From NCBI GenBank assembly GCA_025449115.1, contig JAHLKC010000023.1, forward strand, positions 310,001-374,000: a stretch of 64,000 bases of DNA, given 5' to 3'. This DNA comes from Chytridium lagenaria. Taxonomy: Eukaryota > Chytridiomycota > Chytridiomycetes > Chytridiales > Chytridiaceae. A program made the position numbers and the translations under genes. The notes below the pieces were generated by a model. It made no database searches and had not been told where the DNA came from. It worked only from the letters and a program-made list of their open reading frames with translations. This document shows positions 11,893-24,527 of this stretch, piece by piece. The first letter of the stretch is position 1. Each line of letters starts with the position of its first letter.

Positions 11893-13689
11893 GTCTCTGC
11901 ACATACTAGTGCTACGGGGGCCCTCGGAGATAGCAGATGTACCGTCGTTAACGGCCTATGTAATGTCCAGCATTTGACCAGAAGCGTCGAAATATGCGAC
12001 TCTCTGCCCGAGTGCACGTCCATTATATGGTAAGTAACCTCCGTTATAGCTGTTCTGTTTCACCATATACACTCAGGGGATCACGAATGAGGGGAAAGGA
12101 TGGGTTATGCTCAATTGGCCACTCTTTTTTGTGCCTTCCTGTCGCCATGTTCGGTCTCCATCATTGTTATTTACATCCCAAACTTCATTCCAGCTCTTAT
12201 GTATGTTATATTTTAACTCTGTCATCCCGAATTTTGTACAGTTGGAACAGAGAACTATTTGCAGATGAGGTGACTTGCTTTCTCTTCAGAATCCTCTTAG
12301 CTTCCGCTTAGCCTCGGTAGGCACTCAAGGAATTCGTTTTCAAGTTGGATGGGTCAAATGTGAGTTCTCTACCTTTCATACCTCTTTCTAAACTCTATAT
12401 CTTGAGTGTTAGTCTTTCTGTTTGCTTTCTGTTTACTTTCTATATATGCGGCTCTGGAACTTCTTACATCTCCATTCTGTAATTAATTCCCTTCTGTTTT
12501 TCTTTCAAGACGGCGTAACCGCATTTATTGATGGAATACCGACCACAATTCCTTTTCCACCCACCTCTTCTCCAAGTACTTCTTCTTCACCATCTGTAGA
12601 TGAAGAACAGCAACAAATCTCCAGTACCCTAATATTAAATCAGCAACCTCTGAGTCGCCTCGTGCCCAATCTCCTGCTTCAGATACGATCACAGACGCAC
12701 CCTTATCAACGTAAGGAACACCGCTTTTATTTTTTAAAAAAAACACGATATTCCAACACTGGCCTTCTGAATCACCTCTTTCTAGATCATCCATTTTGAC
12801 CACCGCATCAAACCCGACCACTGAATCTATTCCCGCCAACACGCCCGTAAACATCATCTCCGCCCTTAGCGACCGCACCTCCTCCATCCCTCCCTCCATC
12901 TCTTCCCCAACGCCAGCCTCGTCCCAAAACCCCTCAAATCTACCTACCGCCTTAATCGCCTCGATTGCCGGAGTCTGCGCATTTTTTGTAACTGCAACCC
13001 TCACCTATCTTATTCTTCGTCGCCGAGAAAACGCTATCAATGATCTTAAACTACCCATTGAGGCACCAAAACTCTGATCTCGAGTACGACTCCCATCATG
13101 TCGCGAAGTACGACAGCAACTTGGATGCTGGTCTGCAAAACCCCATCAATGTATGATAAGGATAAAGCGTTGACAAACAACGCGTACCCATCAATAGGAC
13201 AAGGAGGTAGCGTGGAAAGATTTGCTTCAAGCAGTAAATTTGCTGCGGTACACCTGTTTTCTGGGACCACTGAAGATGGTTTCAGTCATTCTTGTATGGG
13301 GAGAGCGATGAGTTTGCCGGACACTAGAAAAAATGGAGACAACGTCATACTTGATCAAGATATGAAGCCGTGTTTCAGAGTACCAACGTGAAGAGCGTTT
13401 TGAGCAATGATTTGCTGAACCCGATGGCAACAGTTCCATCACATTCTATTCTCACGCAAGCGGCATGTCTCTCAAGAGCCATCCTTCATCCTCGTCGTCT
13501 ATATCCATCGATGCTTCTGGTACGTCAGAGAAGAGAGCTATGGTCGATATTGAGAGTTTGGATAATGAAATTGGAATCCACGACGACAAAGAGAAGGGCG
13601 ATTTTGATATCGCAGCAATGCAGGTGAAACTGCTCCACCTCCTATATTCGATAGATATATTTATTTTGCGACATGATATTTATTTATAA
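11893..13689 (+). CDS. Single-pass cell-surface protein with Ser/Thr-rich stalk
   Basis: The first supportable exon follows an AAACAG acceptor and encodes CTVVNGLCNVQHLTR plus CDSLPECTSIIW, four cysteines in an extracellular-looking module. Donors and acceptors at about 12030-12500 join shorter exons. A Ser/Thr/Pro-rich stalk follows (TTIPFPPTSSPSTSSSPSV; SPRAQSPASDTITD). A transmembrane helix at about 12946-13020 (ALIASIAGVCAFFVTATLTY) ends in LRRRE, as expected for a type I protein. The cytoplasmic tail spans several frames (YDKDKALTNNAYPSIGQ; ASGTSEKRAMVDIESLDNE). The N-terminal exon and signal peptide were not found. A sensor or wall-adhesion role is inference. Confidence 0.5.
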
Positions 13690-14299
13690 TATTCATTAAT
13701 TAATGGTTTGGAAAATATAAAGTAAATCATAATTGCCTTACGTAAGAAAAACGCAAGTAAACAGAGGGAAAGCTAGAAGAAAGAGTGAGGTTTTTTGGCA
13801 TCCCATTGGATTTGCGACAATCCACGAGCTGCAAAAAACCCGCTATATGTAACAGGCTCCTCCCCACCCATTAGACAAAAAACCCAAAAACGTCGTGGAA
13901 TTTCGAAGTGAAAAGGGTTTTGCAACTTTTTACAATAACGGTTCTCACGTCTTGCTTGCCGAGGAAAGCATCTATGGTACTACCTTCTTGGGCGATGCAC
14001 TGTGTTGTTTAAAGACGCAACCGACTGGACGGCATACATTACCCGGAATCTTTGATGTAGGACGTTGGTAGAATTGAGTTTGTGGTTGGTGGTGCCTCAG
14101 TTTGAGCATCATCAGCGATAAGGGCCTTCTGGACCGTTGCGAAACCCTTCGATCCTTCCTCTCCTATTTGTTTTCCTGACAATTCTACTCCCTTTTATTT
14201 TCTATCTCAAATCATTTCTACTATACAAAAAAAAAGCGACTTGCAAAAGAAGGAAAAACACTCAGATACATAAATAATGATGATGAAAGGGGATGTTGA
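13690..14299. other. Convergent intergenic region, no gene seen
   Basis: 3' flanks of the surface protein and the transporter. AT-rich with no supportable ORF. Confidence 0.6.
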
Positions 14300-15720
14300 T
14301 CAATCTTTGGAGAGCTTGTTGTAGGATGCTTGTTTCCGTCCCTGCTTCATGAGTTTGAGGGCAGTGTAGGCGGCTACTCCGAGTGTACTGATGACGACGC
14401 CGGTGATGCCGAGAGGAGTTATGGTGTCGCCAAAGAAGGTGGTGGAGACGATGATCATGAAGATGACTTTAAATATCCCCTAATAGACTGATAAGTTTGG
14501 AGACAGGGAGAGTTAAACAAAATTATACATACAGTGACAGAAAGAGTTAACACTCCGGTCGCGTTCACAAGAGCGAATTGTGAGAGGGTCACTAGACCAG
14601 ATAACATGCATTAATTATGTAAAAGGAAAAACGGGCAGACAACAAAACAACTTACTTAACAACGCCACAACCCCGCCGGCAAATATAAATCCAAGCATAT
14701 ACACCGTCTGATTCCAATCCCTAAAATACGGCGAATGCAGAATCCATCCTTCCCCATCTCCGTCCACCAAGAAGCCACACAAAGCACCAAACACGTTGCC
14801 GGACTCAATCTATATATCGTCATAATCGGATTCCCCCAACGACCCTTGTCCTCTTTGCAACATAACTTGTGTAAACACCATCTTAATCCTGATGCTATTG
14901 CTGACGCCATGATGAGGATGAAACCTGTCATGCTGAAATGGACCTCGCCGGCTGCCGTTAATCCGACACCGAGACAAATCCAGAGAATGATGAGGAGGAG
15001 GGGGAGAGAGAGACGCTCGAGCTTGAAGATGAAGGCAAAGAGGAGGACCCAGACGGGGACAGCGGATTTGATGATGGTGTAGAAGCTGAGGCTGATGTGG
15101 TGGAGGGAGGCGATGCTGAGGCCAACGTCTTCATAATCAAAGTTAACTACAAAGAGCTTATCGATCAAACAAAAAGGCTACGGGTGACCAAAAAGTGATT
15201 ATAAACCACCCACCTAATGCGCTACATAATGACGTTGGGATAATAACGTAGAGTTGATCATGAAGCGTCAACTTTTTGACCGGCTTTTTTGATGCCATCG
15301 GTCCCATCATCAAAGCGCCGACGTACGTACTGCATAAGTGAATGCGCAGCAGATACCATGTAAGGATAATTGAAGTTATACTGTCTTTCATAACCAACCG
15401 TCAGCCAAAACGACGGCATTTGCACGAAACTCACTCTTTTCCCATCATGCTTTTGTTGAGGATGCTAAGGACTGCGGAGAGAAAGTACTGTGTGAGGGGT
15501 CTGTGAGTTGGAGTTAACAGGTGATTTTTGGAAGATAAGGAGTTTGGGGTTTTGGGTAAAGCCGCGTCAAAGAGAAAAGAGTATAATATTGTGTAGAGGC
15601 TCATCTTACCATAATAAAACATAGAGAAGAACTTTGGCCACTTTTCCAGGGTGTGGAGTGAGTCGCCGAGTCCAAGAGGACTAGGACGCTGGTGATCGCC
15701 CTCCGAAAGCCTGCCATCAT
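14300..15720 (-). CDS. Nucleotide-sugar / triose-phosphate type transporter, SLC35C2-like
   Basis: Moves phosphorylated sugars across Golgi or ER membranes in related proteins; the substrate is not predictable here. Exons read in order: YFLSAVLSILNKSMMG; ALMMGPMASKKPVKKL; DVGLSIASLHHISLSFYTII with KSAVPVWVLLFAFIFKLERL (typical of the family); GEVHFSMTGFILIMASA; SGLRW; NPIMTIYRLSPATC; VYMLGFIFAGGVVALL; LSQFALVNATGVLTLSVT; and GIFKVIFMIIVSTTFFGD with TPLGITGVVISTLGVAAYTA. The last is the conserved TPT C-terminus. The stop TGA is at 14300. About ten helices are visible. A missing G near 14879 and another nearby explain the frame change after SGLRW. The start at 15720 (MMAGFRRAITS) is uncertain. 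Confidence 0.8.
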
Positions 15721-16909
15721 CTTTCGCGTGATCGTTCTTCTTCCCAGTTCCGCTCTTTCACACAATGATCCTTTCCCCAGTCTGTAGAAAGACACGCGCC
15801 TGCCGTATCGTTCAAACGCTACGATGGTGTTGATTGAGCAAGAGCGAGGTGTGCGAGGTCTCCAGCGGATGCGACAAGTTTTAAATTCTGATGAGGGATG
15901 ATGAAGATGATGGCCGCAAACGTATTTTGGTAAACAGCCCAGCAGCATAAACCCAGAATTTCCTGCTTCAGAAAAAAGGGAAATTTTCTCAATTAAGGGC
16001 ACAATCACATCCCTTCAAAGCGAAGAAACGGAACAACGACGGTCTCTGAGGAGGCGCATACCCCTTACCTAACCTTTCCATACACAACAACCAGTGCTGC
16101 TGCTGCTACTGCTGCTACTGCTACTGCTGCTACTGCTTGTCTGAGGTGAGATTGAGTCCAACAGCACGGGCAAATGGGGATTGGGGATGGATGGCTGGCT
16201 GGAACAGCTGATCAAATTTGTGGGTGGAGGGTGATGGTGGCTCTTTCTTCAACGTCATGGAAGCTTGCGGAGAGGGGACAACGCATATGGGGACATCATC
16301 CATTCGATGACGCTTGGTATGGATTGAGCAGCTACCGGTCGCGAAGTGTGGTAGTCGAGAACCACCAAAATATAGGGTATAAGAGACGGCTGATTGGACA
16401 TTCTTGTGCTCACCAACGACAAATTGATGGTCAGGCTGCTTGCTGCTAGAACAACCGAGTCTCAAGCTGAGAATTGTGGAGGATTGACGTGGGGACCGTC
16501 TTTGAGAGGTGCCATCTATGGTCATGGAGTCGAGAGTCCATCAATTTTTCCTGGAGTTCGGTCAGCTGGATACAGGGGTCGAACGGCTCAGACTTTGCAG
16601 GACATTGATCTTGACTGTGCGAAGGAGGGTCGGGATGTGGGCACTAGAGGTCGCTATGCTGTTGCAAAAAAACTATGGATAAGCTTGCTGGAGATCGTTG
16701 GACCCTTTTCTTCACATCCCTTTTCACCTTCACGTTGTTGTTTTTTTATATACAGTTGTTAACCCCGCTATTTGCCTTCCTCTTCCTTCAGCATATCTTT
16801 ACGAGCCTTGCGCGAAAATCTACACCTTGTTCTGTAAATATCGGACAACGGACGTTTCTTCTTTCCGTTACAAAGCCTTTGACTTCTAGAGTATAAAAGC
16901 TAGCCCTCG
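15721..16909. other. Divergent intergenic region, no gene called
   Basis: Lies between the transporter start and casein kinase start. Open frames of 90-130 codons exist on both strands, but none shows recognisable sequence or clear splice structure. TATAAAA at 16892 sits only 18 bases before the kinase ATG, too close to place a leader, so it is probably incidental. Confidence 0.45.
16091..16137. repeat. CTG/CTA trinucleotide repeat
   Basis: About fifteen interrupted ctg/cta triplets. Not inside a supported coding frame. Confidence 0.85.
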
Positions 16910-18715
16910 ATGTCTTCATCAGCGGCTACTCAACCTCCTCATCCTCTTCTTGATATCCGAGTCGGCGGAAAGTACAGGATTGGAAGGAAGATTGGATCGG
17001 TAGTTTTGGAGATATTTACCTTGAACATGTTGTGAATGGAGAGGAGTTGCAATCAAATTGGAGAGCGTGAAGGCGAAACATCCTCAATTGGAATATGAGG
17101 CGAAGGTCTACAAAAGCTTGGCGGGTGGAGGTATGTTTTCTTTTTATTTAGACGTCTTTATTTTCTTGTTTGCTTTGAAAAGGATTGGAAGATCTGATAT
17201 ACCTTTATTATTGTTTTCATAGTGGGTATTCCTTTTGTACGCTGGTTTGGAATCGAATGCGATTACAACTGCATGGTAGTTGACCTTCTCGGCCCCAGTT
17301 TGGAAGATCTCTTCAACTTCTGCGGAAGAAAATTCAGCCTTAAAACCGTCCTCCTCCTCGCCGACCAACTTGTGAGTCATTTTACCAGTTCCTCCTGCCT
17401 CTTTTTTGCGACTTTTTACTCACATCGTGGTTCTGACATATATTTCCAGATCTCCCGCATCGAATACATCCACTCCAAGAACTTTATCCACCGCGACATT
17501 AAGCCCGACAACTTCCTGATGGGACTCGGAAAGAGGGGAACCAGGTCAATGTTATTGATTTTGGTCTCGCCAAGAAGTACCGGGATCCCAAGACTCACCT
17601 CCACATTCCGTACAAAGAGAATAAGAACCTTACCGGAACTGCGCGGTACGCGAGTATCAACACGCATTTGGGAGTTGGTTAGTGCTTTTATTTGCTTGTT
17701 TTGATTGACTTTTTCGTTTTCCATTTTCTTTTTTTCTTTTGTTAACCAATGTATTGTTTTTTAACAGAGCAATCCCGAAGAGATGATTTGGAGTCGCTTG
17801 GTTACGTTCTTATGTACTTTTGCCGGGGTTCGTTGCCATGGCAAGGTCTTAAGGCTGCGACGAAGAAGCAAAAGTATGACAGGATTATGGAAAAGAAGAT
17901 GACCACACCCACCGAGATTTTATGCAGGTTTGTTATTCTTTCTATTTGACTTTGTTCTAGTTCATCTCTTGCTTGCTTTTATCAATGATGGTTTTGATTG
18001 TGTCATTATGCCAATATGTTTTTATTGTAGGGGTTTCCCGAACGAGTTTGCCGTCTACATCAACTACACCCGGTCCCTCCGCTTTGACGACAAGCCTGAC
18101 TATAGCTACCTCAGGAAGTTGTTCCGTGACCTCTTTATTCGGGAAGGATACCACTACGACTATGTCTTTGACTGGACTGTGGTGAAGTACCAGCAGGAGG
18201 GAAGACCGGCTGTTGATTCAAGAGGTCTTCAGGCGGAGGAAGCTGAACGGTAAGTTTTCTGAATGTTTTCTTCATCTTTAGTTTTAATATCTTATCTTTC
18301 GGTGTATTTTATATTAATCTCATTAATCTTCTTTTATTCAGCTACCGCGACCCCCAGGCCGCCGCACCGAGTGGTGCTAGGCCGGTATGTAATAATTTAA
18401 TATTTTTTTCTTGTCCAGCTTTATGAGAAGATGAGCTTAACTTTATTTATTTATTTTCCACCAGAATCCTGGCTACCCCGGTCAAGCTGGCTACTACGAT
18501 CCCAACGGCCTCCCCAGCGGTTCTGCCGCACCCGCTGGCCAGGACTACTATGGTGGCGCTGGAGCCCTCGGGCTGACCAGGGTATGACGAGAAGTTCGTC
18601 GAGGGTTGCGACAGCGAATGTGAGCATGCAGGGGGTTGGAACACCTGGCGCTAGTGGAGCTGGAGGGAGGAAGCCCCCTACTCAGGGGTATGGACAACCT
18701 GGTGGGAGGTATTAA
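16910..18715 (+). CDS. Casein kinase I (CK1 delta/epsilon-Hrr25 type)
   Basis: Ser/Thr kinase acting in signalling, vesicle traffic and DNA repair in fungi. Start [20 protein letters not shown]. The kinase domain shows the glycine loop (SFGDIYL), [19 protein letters not shown] with the ATP lysine, [17 protein letters not shown], the catalytic loop [14 protein letters not shown], then [34 protein letters not shown] (the CK1 signature replacing APE) and [10 protein letters not shown]. Exons: 16910-17130, 17223-17371, 17450-17677, 17768-17927, 18031-18249, 18342-18384, 18465-18715. The tail is Gly/Gln/Tyr-rich and ends YGQPGGRY. Single-base losses are visible at 16999 (GG for GGG), near 17046, at 17539 (AA for AAA) and in the last exon. 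Because this enzyme is essential and otherwise intact, the losses are probably errors. Confidence 0.93.
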
Positions 18716-19935
18716 ACCCACCTTTTGTATGAAAAAGCTTTTTTCCTATGGGGAGTCTTGTGGGGAAGATGTTTACCGAACCCCTCCCGGTTTGTTTTTT
18801 TTTGTGTGTGTGAGCCTGGGAATGCCCATACCTCTTTTTTGCTGTTTTTTTTTTTTTGAGTCGCGCCATCCTGATAAATTTGCTTTACCCACCACCTTTT
18901 TACCGCCAACCCTACGTCACCCCGCACCATCTCCCCCCCCCTTTTCGTGCCTTTGATTTCGCCATGGATTACCTTATATTTTCTCCTTTTTGTTTCCCCG
19001 TGTGGCTCCTTTTTTTCTTGTTTGAGTTGATTATTTTCGCATGCATGAAGCTTTATAAACCTCTTTTCTAGTTTCCATTGTTTGTGAGTTTGTTGAGGTG
19101 TTTAATCTGGCTCGTCCCGTCCCGTCGCGGTTTATTAAAGTGAGATCAGCCTCTTACCGTCATCGCCTCTCCACCACTTTTCCGTCACCCAAACACGTTC
19201 ATACCCAACCGATGACGTACCTCGCCCAAAGTATAATATGGGAATGCTTATGTTCTTGTTTTCTTGTTATTGTCATCCTACTTGCCTTAGTACTGGTCTC
19301 GACGAGATGAAAATGCGGATTTGGGGAAGTCAAGGGGTTGTAAGTGACGTTTTGATTTAATTCAATTATTTTGTACTGTGTTGTTTGTTTTTTTCCCATG
19401 ATTTTAAATGAAAGAAATATATGATGTGGTCCTGTTCTGGCTTCGTGTTTTGACTTTTTGTGAAGAACAATACGTGTGAATGGGGGTTTTGAGACTTAGG
19501 CGTCGCATCTGCATTGAGATTCGCATCGGTAGCTGACCAGCTGAAGGCTTGCTTACGCGAGCATAGTCCTTGTCTTTTTATATTGGTGATCCTTATTAGC
19601 TCAAACGAAGGTACTTTGCTTCACTTAACTCAACGAATTCTTGCAAGCGATTCTTGTCTCTGACTTACTCTCCCCAGTGTCATCACAGCAGAAAAAGATG
19701 GAACCACTGCATCAGAATTTCCCGTATCTTTGATACTGATCAGTGTATGGGCATGCACGATTCATACATTTCACGATAAGTATTTTAATTACAGTATAGT
19801 TATAAGAATACACGGTATCGGTCATCCAACACAATGATCGTATGATATCGATAGAAGAACAGAGTACATGGTATTGGTTTTACGAAACAAAATAATACGC
19901 ACATGAACCAAAAAATGAAGTGATCCCCCAAAACC
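18716..19935. other. 1.2 kb convergent intergenic region
   Basis: 3' flanks of casein kinase and the C2H2 factor. T- and C-rich tracts; no coding sequence seen. Confidence 0.6.
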
Positions 19936-21152
19936 TCAATCCTCAATAGGCGGTACAATCAACAACTCCCCCTTTGCAACATTCACAAAACACGGACTCG
20001 ACTTTCTCGCCACATGTCTCTTCAACGCATCCAACCTCGAAAAACTCTTTGAACATTTCACGCAAATGTACGGTTTGACTTTAGTGTGGAGGCTGCGGGT
20101 ATGACGTTTTAGATCGTGGCTTCGACGGAATGACATGGGACAGAGGGGACAGTTGAAGAGTTTTGGTGTGGGGGGTTGTGGACGGATTAATGGGCGGATT
20201 TGGATTGGAGAGGGTTTTTGGATGGTGTGGAGACGCGTTTCGGTGAGGGTTTGGGGGATGAAGTTGATTGAGGAGGGTGTTGGGAAGGATGAGGATTGGA
20301 ATTGGGGTGGCGATGAGATGGTGGGAGGTTAGTGGATGGGAATTGGGTGGTGACAGAAGGTGATGGGTTTTGATGCGTCGGTGGTGTGAGCGATGGGAAT
20401 GTGGATGGTATGATTATGCTTTTTGTGGTGAGTTGTGGATTCGTGGAAGACGGTAATGGTATATTGATGATGGGGATAGAGAGAGAGTCGAAAGGTTGAT
20501 ACGGAGAAACAGGGGAGACGGAACCTCCACCGAGAACCCAGTGAGCGATGGCACCTCGCTGTTTGTAGGACTAATCTCTGAATCGACTGGGGCTTCCGTG
20601 AACGTGACGATATCGTCCATGTTGAGCGAAAGATCCATGTTAAGCATATCATCAAATTCAATCCCGAATTCCCTGAAATCAATCGCCATCCTGTTGATGA
20701 GGACTGCGACGCCGATGGTTTCAGTGTGGGCCTTCAGGGATGGTGGTGAAGGTGTGATGGGAACAGGGTTGCGCTGAGATCTGTGTATTTGTTTTGTGGA
20801 GATGTCGGAGAACATGGTGAGAGCGGGTGAGGGTGTGCGTTTACGGGGGAGTTGAGCGTGAAGGCGAATTCGGGTGTTTGTTTGCTAAATTGCGCATTTC
20901 CGTGATCTAGTGAGCCTGATCGACTTTGCGGTGGGGTGTTGAAGGTTTGCTCCAAAAAGGGTTTTGGGGACCAAGGAACGACGGGAAGCCATTTGTGAAG
21001 TTTGCTGACAGAAACTCTGATGGTTGCGGTTGTTGCTCGTTCGCTTCAGTCTCTAGAAAGATGGGCGGTGTCGTAAAATCGATTCCGAATTCGTCAAATA
21101 GTTTGTTGTTGAGGTAGGGGGATGACGGCGCAAACAAGGATGAGAGAGACAT
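19936..21152 (-). CDS. C2H2 zinc-finger transcription factor with C-terminal fingers
   Basis: DNA-binding regulator with two fingers at the C-terminus. The first is CPLCPMSFRRSHDLKRHTRSLH; the second is CVKCSKSFSRLDALKRH, where the usual second His is displaced and the sequence continues RKSSPC. It ends GELLIVPPIED. Upstream is Pro/Ser/Thr-rich activator-like sequence, including acidic FREFGIEFDDMLNMDLSLN and the N-terminal MSLSSLFAPSSPYLNNKLF, FDEFGIDFTTPP. Three or four frame switches are needed between 20330 and 20960. The start at 21152 fits a TATA at 21295-21301 and a leader of about 110 bases. It is unlike the two PacC-type factors, whose fingers are of another class. Confidence 0.6.
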
Positions 21153-21294
21153 TGTGACAGGGCGTCTGAGAGGCGTGGTGTGAACGTCGGTGGCGCCTTG
21201 ATTTGAAAGGGACAGCAAACTAGTGGCGATGGGAGGACGTTGCGAGTTAACCTTCGAGGCGTTGAACGATACAAGAAAGCGAGGCGTTCTTTGG

Positions 21295-21301
21295 TTATAT
21301 A
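21295..21301 (-). promoter_or_regulatory. TATA box of the C2H2 factor
   Basis: Minus strand TATATAA, about 145 bases upstream of the chosen ATG. It excludes the earlier upstream in-frame codons as translation starts. Confidence 0.4.
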
Positions 21302-21900
21302 GGTAGAGCTCTAAGTTCGGACTTTCCACGTTTATTACCCCCGCGTTACTTTTGGCGCACACCAATGAGCAGCCAGTTTTTTTAGTAAACCTATTTTTAG
21401 AATTTTATATTTGTTTTCAGGAACGATGGAAACTGGAAATGAAGAGAGGAGCTAATGGTTCACACCAATGAAATGGATGATGAGGTGCGGTGGTGACGCG
21501 TACGGCCAGGAATAGACGCACGCTCTGGGCGCTTATTTGGGTGATCGACGATTGAGGTGTGTGATCTTGGTGTTAATGTCAAGGCCCGGGGTCAGACGTT
21601 GGGAAGGTTTATTGGTGACTGGAGCGCGCGGATTCATGCAGTTATTGGTGAATGCCTTTTTTTAACGCTGGATATAATGCTAAAGACACTAGATCAGCTA
21701 TGAATTCTCTTCGAAGCTTAGAGAAGATGGGTTATTAAAATTATTACAGTGCGTCCGCCGCCTTACATGTGTTATCAGAAACGATCACGGGTGGCATGGC
21801 AATGTGTCTTCCCGTCTTGCTAGAATAACATGATTTGAACACGATTGTAAACTATTTATTCCTTATATTAAAGGAAGGCAGGATGGTGTTTTAACATCAA
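21302..21900. other. Intergenic, no gene seen
   Basis: 5' flank of the C2H2 factor and 3' flank of the ankyrin gene; no supportable ORF. Confidence 0.6.
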
Positions 21901-23429
21901 TTAATTTACAGCTGTGGTATTTTTCAAATGATAGCCTTTCAAATCAACTCCACGCAAGACCCACATCATGTACTCCATCTTCATGCGTCCCCTTGTCTGC
22001 CTTAAAGCCCTTACCTCCTCCTCTATGGCCCCATTAATCACCACAAACGTCTCCGGGTACCATTTCATCAAAACTCGAACCACCTCAACTCTCATGTTCT
22101 CCACAGCCCTCAAAACCACTTGGCTCATACACATTTCTCCACTCTGTCCACACAAGTACTTCAACAACTCCAAATTCCCACGATCGGCAGCATCAACAAC
22201 ATGAAAGGCCGTCACTTTCATACCACAGACTTCATGCAAGTATTTCACAACGTTAAGATTCCCACACCGCGTTGCTAATTCCATGGCCTGTGGCAAATAC
22301 CCCTCAATACAATTCTCATGCAAGAATTGGACAACATCCAAACGCCCTCCCCAGGCCGCTAAAGTCAATACATGAGCTGTGATTTCTGCACCCATATCAT
22401 GCAAGTATTTAACCAACTCCACACACCCATTCCGAGCCGCCCCTTCCATAGCCTTTTTGAAGATACTGTCAACCCATACGTCTCATGCAAAAGCTTTACA
22501 ACGCCAAAGTGTCCTCCCTCTGCAGCGTTTTCAATCGCTTCATACGAACACCCTTCATCTCGGTTTTCATGTAAAAACTTGACAACGTTAAGGTGACCCC
22601 CTGTCGCTGCTTGAACCATGGCCAAGCCACTCGTAGAGGTCGAAACACGGGCGTGTAGGTACTGTACTATATCCAGGTTTCCTACTTCACAGGCTGCGCT
22701 AAAGTCGTGGGCGCTGCAGTGGTGCTTTTTTACGTCGACAATGTAGCTAATGATGGCGAGGTGTTGGGATTTAAAGGCGCTCGACGTGAGCTCGTGTAAA
22801 TATTTTGAACTTAAGTGGTCATATAAGTATACTAAGGTATCGTAATGACCCTTCAAGACGGCTGCGGTGATGGCTTCTGAAGAGCTAAGTCCACGACTAT
22901 GTGTGTGGAGGTATCGGACTACTTCGGTGTGTCCGTTTCTTACTGCATACTCCAATGCATCTACGTAAGACCATTGGGGCCGGATTTTTTCAACGTATTG
23001 AATAATGTCGAGATGTCCTCCCGATGCAGCGAAATCGAGGACAGAGTCGGAGAAATAGCCGGCCATACTGCCAGAAAGGTGAAGTAGCGTGATAATATCC
23101 ATCCGTCCCCGCTCAGCCGCATTGTCTATGCAGGAACCAATGGACCTAGGAAAGAACCGGAGCATGGCTGAGATGAAGGCGAGGCTGCTGCTTCCAAATG
23201 ATTTCCAGACCCAACGGTCCAAGTGAGAACCTATGATGTGGGTAGCGGGAAAGTGGGATGCATCCAACGCATCGAAACAGCCGGTAACAGATGGATCTGG
23301 GACAAGGGAAGTTGGGAGGTTATTCCAAATGGATTCGAGGTGAAAGCTGACTTTGAGATCGTCGGTGAACAGAAGTATCTTTGTGCGGATCTCTGCAGGT
23401 ACATCGAATAGCGGTGCCTTGATACTCAT
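21901..23429 (-). CDS. Ankyrin-repeat protein with F-box-like N-terminus
   Basis: ATG at 23429. Residues 1-45 form an F-box-like helix pair (VPAEIRTKILLFTDDLKVSF) matching the same position in the 53748-55166 gene. A linker with ALDASHFPATH is followed by at least twelve ankyrin-type units of about 28-33 residues, for example SGGHLDIIQYV, NGHTEVVRYLH, VGNLDIVQYLH, GGHLNVVKFLHENRDEGC and GGHFGVVKLLHE. A frameshift at the T-run 22453-22457, one base short, separates this from the final units (NGCVELVKYLHDMGAEI onward) that end at 21901. Restoring it gives one intronless protein of about 509 residues. F-box proteins with repeats usually recruit substrates to SCF ubiquitin ligases; here that role is inferred. 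Confidence 0.75.
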
Positions 23430-24527
23430 TTTCTTTGCAGGCCGTCGTTTCACAAATATCATCAATCTATAGGTCAACTCTGCAGAAGTTGCTTTAAAAC
23501 AGGCGTCAGCAACCTTGTGAAGTGTAATCTTATAATTCGGCGCTTTGGGAGTAAACTATGGACGGATCCTCTTTGACAGTCTATGGCAAAGTCTCAACCT
23601 TCACTTGCATGTAAGAGCATCACCTTCACGTCTCAACTCCATCAATTCTTTTCAGTCCTTTTTTCAGAATGGCACCACCTCGACTAAGTGTACCTTTCAG
23701 TGGCCCATTTAGGAGCATTCTGCGAACATCGTTCCTTCATGCTCTTGACGCCTTTGATTTGTCGTGAAATCTACCATGCCACTGTGGTCGCAAAAAATCC
23801 TTTGAGATAAATACCGTCTGCGACATATCGATATCTTCAAACTACCTACAGTGAGTGTTGCTAGAAATGGACGCCTTTTTTGTTCTACCCACGCACGCAG
23901 GTGGATCTCTTTAGTCATCATACAATTGATTCATTAACGTGATCGTTGTTACGCCGGTGGAGTTTGTTCCGCAGCTAATGTGGACATTTAATTATTCTGC
24001 GGTACCTGAATAAGCAATTATACCACAAGACAAGTTTACGCTTGGGGATGAGGATGAGGAAAGCATTTTCATATGGCCGTCCAGAATTGGCTCTACGATG
24101 TATCGTTGTGTATTTTCATCACTGGTAAACCGCTTCACGGTGGATATATGTTCGTTCATGATCTAAGGTTTTTTACAAGAGATTAAAACTCAAGTCTGTT
24201 TTCTTCGTCCTCACTTAAAGTCTATCAAAAAGCATCATCTTTTTATTATTCGGACACATCACGATATTCTTCAAACACTTCGAGTCTCTTGGCCTTTAAT
24301 TTCGCGTCACTATTTTTTTTTTTCAAACAAATTCAACCCCGTGCGGTTCGCTTGGTCTTGGCTTTGAGCCGCTGGTAAAGAAAAGTCGGAAATTGGTAGC
24401 AGCTCTTGCTCTGCTCCGCATTGGTTTCAACGCAGAATCTTAACCTTATTGAAAGACACTTAAAAGCAGATATCTCTGGACGATTACTGTTTTTATAATC
24501 GTTAACCTATTAACAAACACAATTACA
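23430..24527. other. 1.1 kb divergent intergenic region
   Basis: Upstream of the ankyrin gene (minus) and the secreted-protein gene (plus). No ORF supported. Confidence 0.55.

Noticed and set aside
16130..16525. 131-codon minus-strand frame upstream of casein kinase
   Set aside because: No recognisable domain, no splice support, and composition like intergenic DNA.
16910..18715. Casein kinase I read as a pseudogene
   Set aside because: All catalytic motifs are intact and every break is a one-base homopolymer loss.
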